In this document: positions 62,835 to 64,000 of the stretch, piece by piece | Position numbering within the stretch: the stretch's first letter is position 1 | Layout: the number at the start of each line of letters is the position of its first letter | NCBI RefSeq assembly: GCF_029945685.1 | Contig: NZ_JAQSDA010000028.1 | Span: 362,635 to 426,634 of the forward strand | Source: Polaromonas sp. | Lineage (GTDB): Bacteria > Pseudomonadota > Gammaproteobacteria > Burkholderiales > Burkholderiaceae_C | Length of the DNA: 64,000 nt | Reading direction: 5' to 3' | Position numbers and translations under genes: made by a program | Notes under the pieces: model-generated | Databases searched by the model: none | Told to the model about the DNA's origin: nothing | Seen by the model: only the letters and a program-made list of their open reading frames with translations

Positions 62835-63143
62835 ATGTGGCCCCCACGGTCGCTCGCTTCGCGTAGCTCCCTGCCCCCCGAGGGGGCCGCTGCGCCTGCG
62901 GGCCGGCAAAGCCGGACCCGCGGCCCCTGCTTGGCAGGACCTCTGCCCCTAACTTCGCCCGCTGCCTTGGAAAGACAGAAGAAAGGCATTGACGTAGCGC
63001 ATGACGCGCAGTGAAAAGCGCGGGAGGCCATTCCGTCAGCAAACCACAGGGGATAAAAGCCTAGAATTTGGAAAACAGCCCCAGAGCCGTTTCGCCCTGT
63101 ACGTTCCGCCGGACCGCGCCAGGGACCCCTTCAGGAGACAGAC
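62835..63143. other. Intergenic region with repeat B and the response-regulator promoter
   Basis: The left 100 bp are a family B repeat. The right 200 bp should hold the promoter for the OmpR-type regulator; a purine-rich ribosome site (AGGAGACAGAC) precedes its ATG. No other ORF with family features was found. Confidence 0.5.
62840..62940 (+). repeat. GC-rich repeat family B, reference copy
   Basis: Blocks GCCCCCACGGTCGCTCGCTT, CGCGTAGCTCCCTGCCCCCC, GAGGGGGCCGCTGCGCCTGC, GGGCCGGCAAAGCCGGACCC and GCGGCCCCTGCTTGGCA. CCCCCCGAGGGGG and CCGGC-AAA-GCCGG are nested hairpins. It lies just after the MarR-type stop. Related copies are at 14.0, 34.6 and 63.8 kb. Confidence 0.8.
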
Positions 63144-63818
63144 ATGCGTATTTTGATTGCCGAAGATGACCAGGTGCTGGCTGACGGTTTGCTGCGCACC
63201 TTGCGGGCTTCCGGCGCGGCGGCCGACCATGTGGCCAGCGGCACCGAAGCCGATGCCGCGCTGCTGACCAACACCGAATTCGACCTCCTGATCCTGGACC
63301 TGGGCCTGCCGCGCATGCACGGGCTCGAAGTGCTCAAGCGCCTGCGTGCGCGCGGCTCGGCCATGCCGGTGCTGATCCTGACCGCCGCCGACAGCGTCGA
63401 GGAACGCGTCAAGGGCCTGGACTATGGCGCCGACGACTACATGGCCAAACCCTTCTCGCTGCAGGAACTCGAAGCGCGGGTGCGCGCGCTGATCCGGCGC
63501 GGCATGGGCGGCGCCAGCAGCACCATCAAGCACGGCCCACTGGTCTATGACCAGGCCGGACGCGTGGCGACCATCGACGGGCAGATGGTCGAGCTGTCGG
63601 CGCGCGAGCTCGGCCTGCTCGAGGTACTGCTGCAGCGTGCCGGCCGCCTGGTCAGCAAGGACCAGCTGGTCGAACGCCTGTGCGAATGGGGCGAGGAAGT
63701 CAGCAACAACGCGATCGAGGTCTACATCCACCGGCTGCGCAAGAAGATCGAAAAGGGCCCGGTGCGCATTGCCACGGTGCGCGGCCTCGGCTACTGCCTC
63801 GAAAAAATCCCCGGCTAG
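63144..63818 (+). CDS. OmpR-family response regulator (TctD/QseB-like)
   Basis: Two-component regulator of 224 residues. Receiver domain MRILIAEDDQVLADGLLRTL with acidic pair 8-9, phospho-acceptor Asp52 in LLILDLGLPRMHGL and lysine in YMAKPFSLQELEAR. The C-terminal winged helix carries ELSARELGLLEVLLQRAGRL, SNNAIEVYIHRLRKKI and TVRGLGYCLEK. It is close to TctD, QseB and PmrA regulators. A sensor kinase would be expected downstream, beyond the window and after the tandem repeat. Confidence 0.93.
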   Translation: MRILIAEDDQVLADGLLRTLRASGAAADHVASGTEADAALLTNTEFDLLILDLGLPRMHGLEVLKRLRARGSAMPVLILTAADSVEERVKGLDYGADDYMAKPFSLQELEARVRALIRRGMGGASSTIKHGPLVYDQAGRVATIDGQMVELSARELGLLEVLLQRAGRLVSKDQLVERLCEWGEEVSNNAIEVYIHRLRKKIEKGPVRIATVRGLGYCLEKIPG

Positions 63819-63827
63819 AGAGATGAC

Positions 63828-64000
63828 GCCCCCACGCTCGCTCACTGCGTGTAGCTCTCTGCCCCCCGAGGGGGCGCATTTTTCCTTGGGGCGGCCCGGC
63901 GGAAAAACAGGGCCCCCACGCTCGCTCACTGCGTGTAGCTCTCTGCCCCCCGAGGGGGCGCATTTTTCCTTGGGGCGGCCCGGCGGAAAAACAGGGCCCC
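63828..64000 (+). repeat. Tandem 84-bp repeat, related to family B, running off the window edge
   Basis: Two full units (63828-63911 and 63912-63995), apparently identical, plus the first bases of a third. Each unit has GCCCCCACGCTCGCTCACTG, CGTGTAGCTCTCTGCCCCCC, GAGGGGGCGCATTTTTCCTT, GGGGCGGCCCGGCGGAAAAA and CAGG. The left half matches family B; the right half is different and T-rich. It starts 10 bp after the response-regulator stop. Confidence 0.9.

Overview
The window looks like chromosomal core sequence of a GC-rich betaproteobacterium, most likely a member of the Comamonadaceae close to Polaromonas or Rhodoferax. This rests on gene content and order (fused indolepyruvate oxidoreductase, yhdP with a nitrilase-family gene, glnE, type 2 argC, recX-recA near sucCD, DUF3717/DUF1289) and on a dispersed repeat with core TAGCTGCTNGCGC of a kind I associate with that family. 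No rRNA, tRNA, CRISPR array, insertion sequence or prophage was seen.

Layout. 1-4106: truncated indolepyruvate:ferredoxin oxidoreductase with a divergent Lrp-type regulator. 4299-13700 (minus): lysozyme-inhibitor-like lipoprotein, mltA, a FixJ-type regulator and PAS sensor kinase, a nitrilase-family amidase and the giant AsmA-like yhdP. 13758-16667: glnE, carrying an in-frame copy of a GC-rich repeat. 16807-23424: TetR regulator, outer-membrane factor, membrane fusion protein and RND pump. 23549-25283 (minus): heptose-1-phosphate adenylyltransferase, a frameshifted RidA-family gene, and a diiron ferritin-like protein. 25488-34637: a LitR/CarH-type B12 photoreceptor regulator next to an exported glutathione peroxidase and a tightly overlapping lipid-modification cluster (FAD amine oxidase, DUF1365, cyclopropane-type methyltransferase, chalcone-isomerase-like protein, GPH/MFS transporter, DUF3833 lipoprotein, SDR, SnoaL-like). 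34900-42372: GST, purB, two small zinc or cysteine-motif proteins, a yybP-ykoY manganese riboswitch with terC, a holin-like protein, an M48 protease and moaC. 42385-56186 (minus): two O-antigen-ligase/PglL-like proteins, a type IV pilin with a sigma-54 promoter, a GAF-PilB ATPase, a cAMP-type phosphodiesterase, a CHASE2 adenylate cyclase, an FHA protein, a PP2C phosphatase and a CHASE2 Ser/Thr kinase. 56360-62168: second terC, sucD-sucC, argC, recX and recA with a canonical LexA box. 62334-64000: MarR regulator, OmpR-type response regulator, and an 84-bp tandem repeat running off the edge.

The most interesting system is the signalling locus at 45.6-56.2 kb. It puts cyclic-nucleotide synthesis and breakdown, reversible Ser/Thr phosphorylation and phosphothreonine recognition in one same-strand, tightly spaced gene set that ends in a pilus-type ATPase, a pilin and two glycan ligases. 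The second theme is repeat exaptation. Short dispersed repeats contribute coding sequence to glnE, to the signal peptide of the M48 protease, to the middle of an outer-membrane efflux protein and to the C-terminus of its partner fusion protein. The third is light/B12 control of membrane lipids, where the LitR homologue lacks the histidine that forms the light-state ligand in Thermus CarH.

Limits: all calls are by eye from sequence and family memory; no database search was run. Start codons were chosen from Shine-Dalgarno sequences, overlaps and family N-termini.
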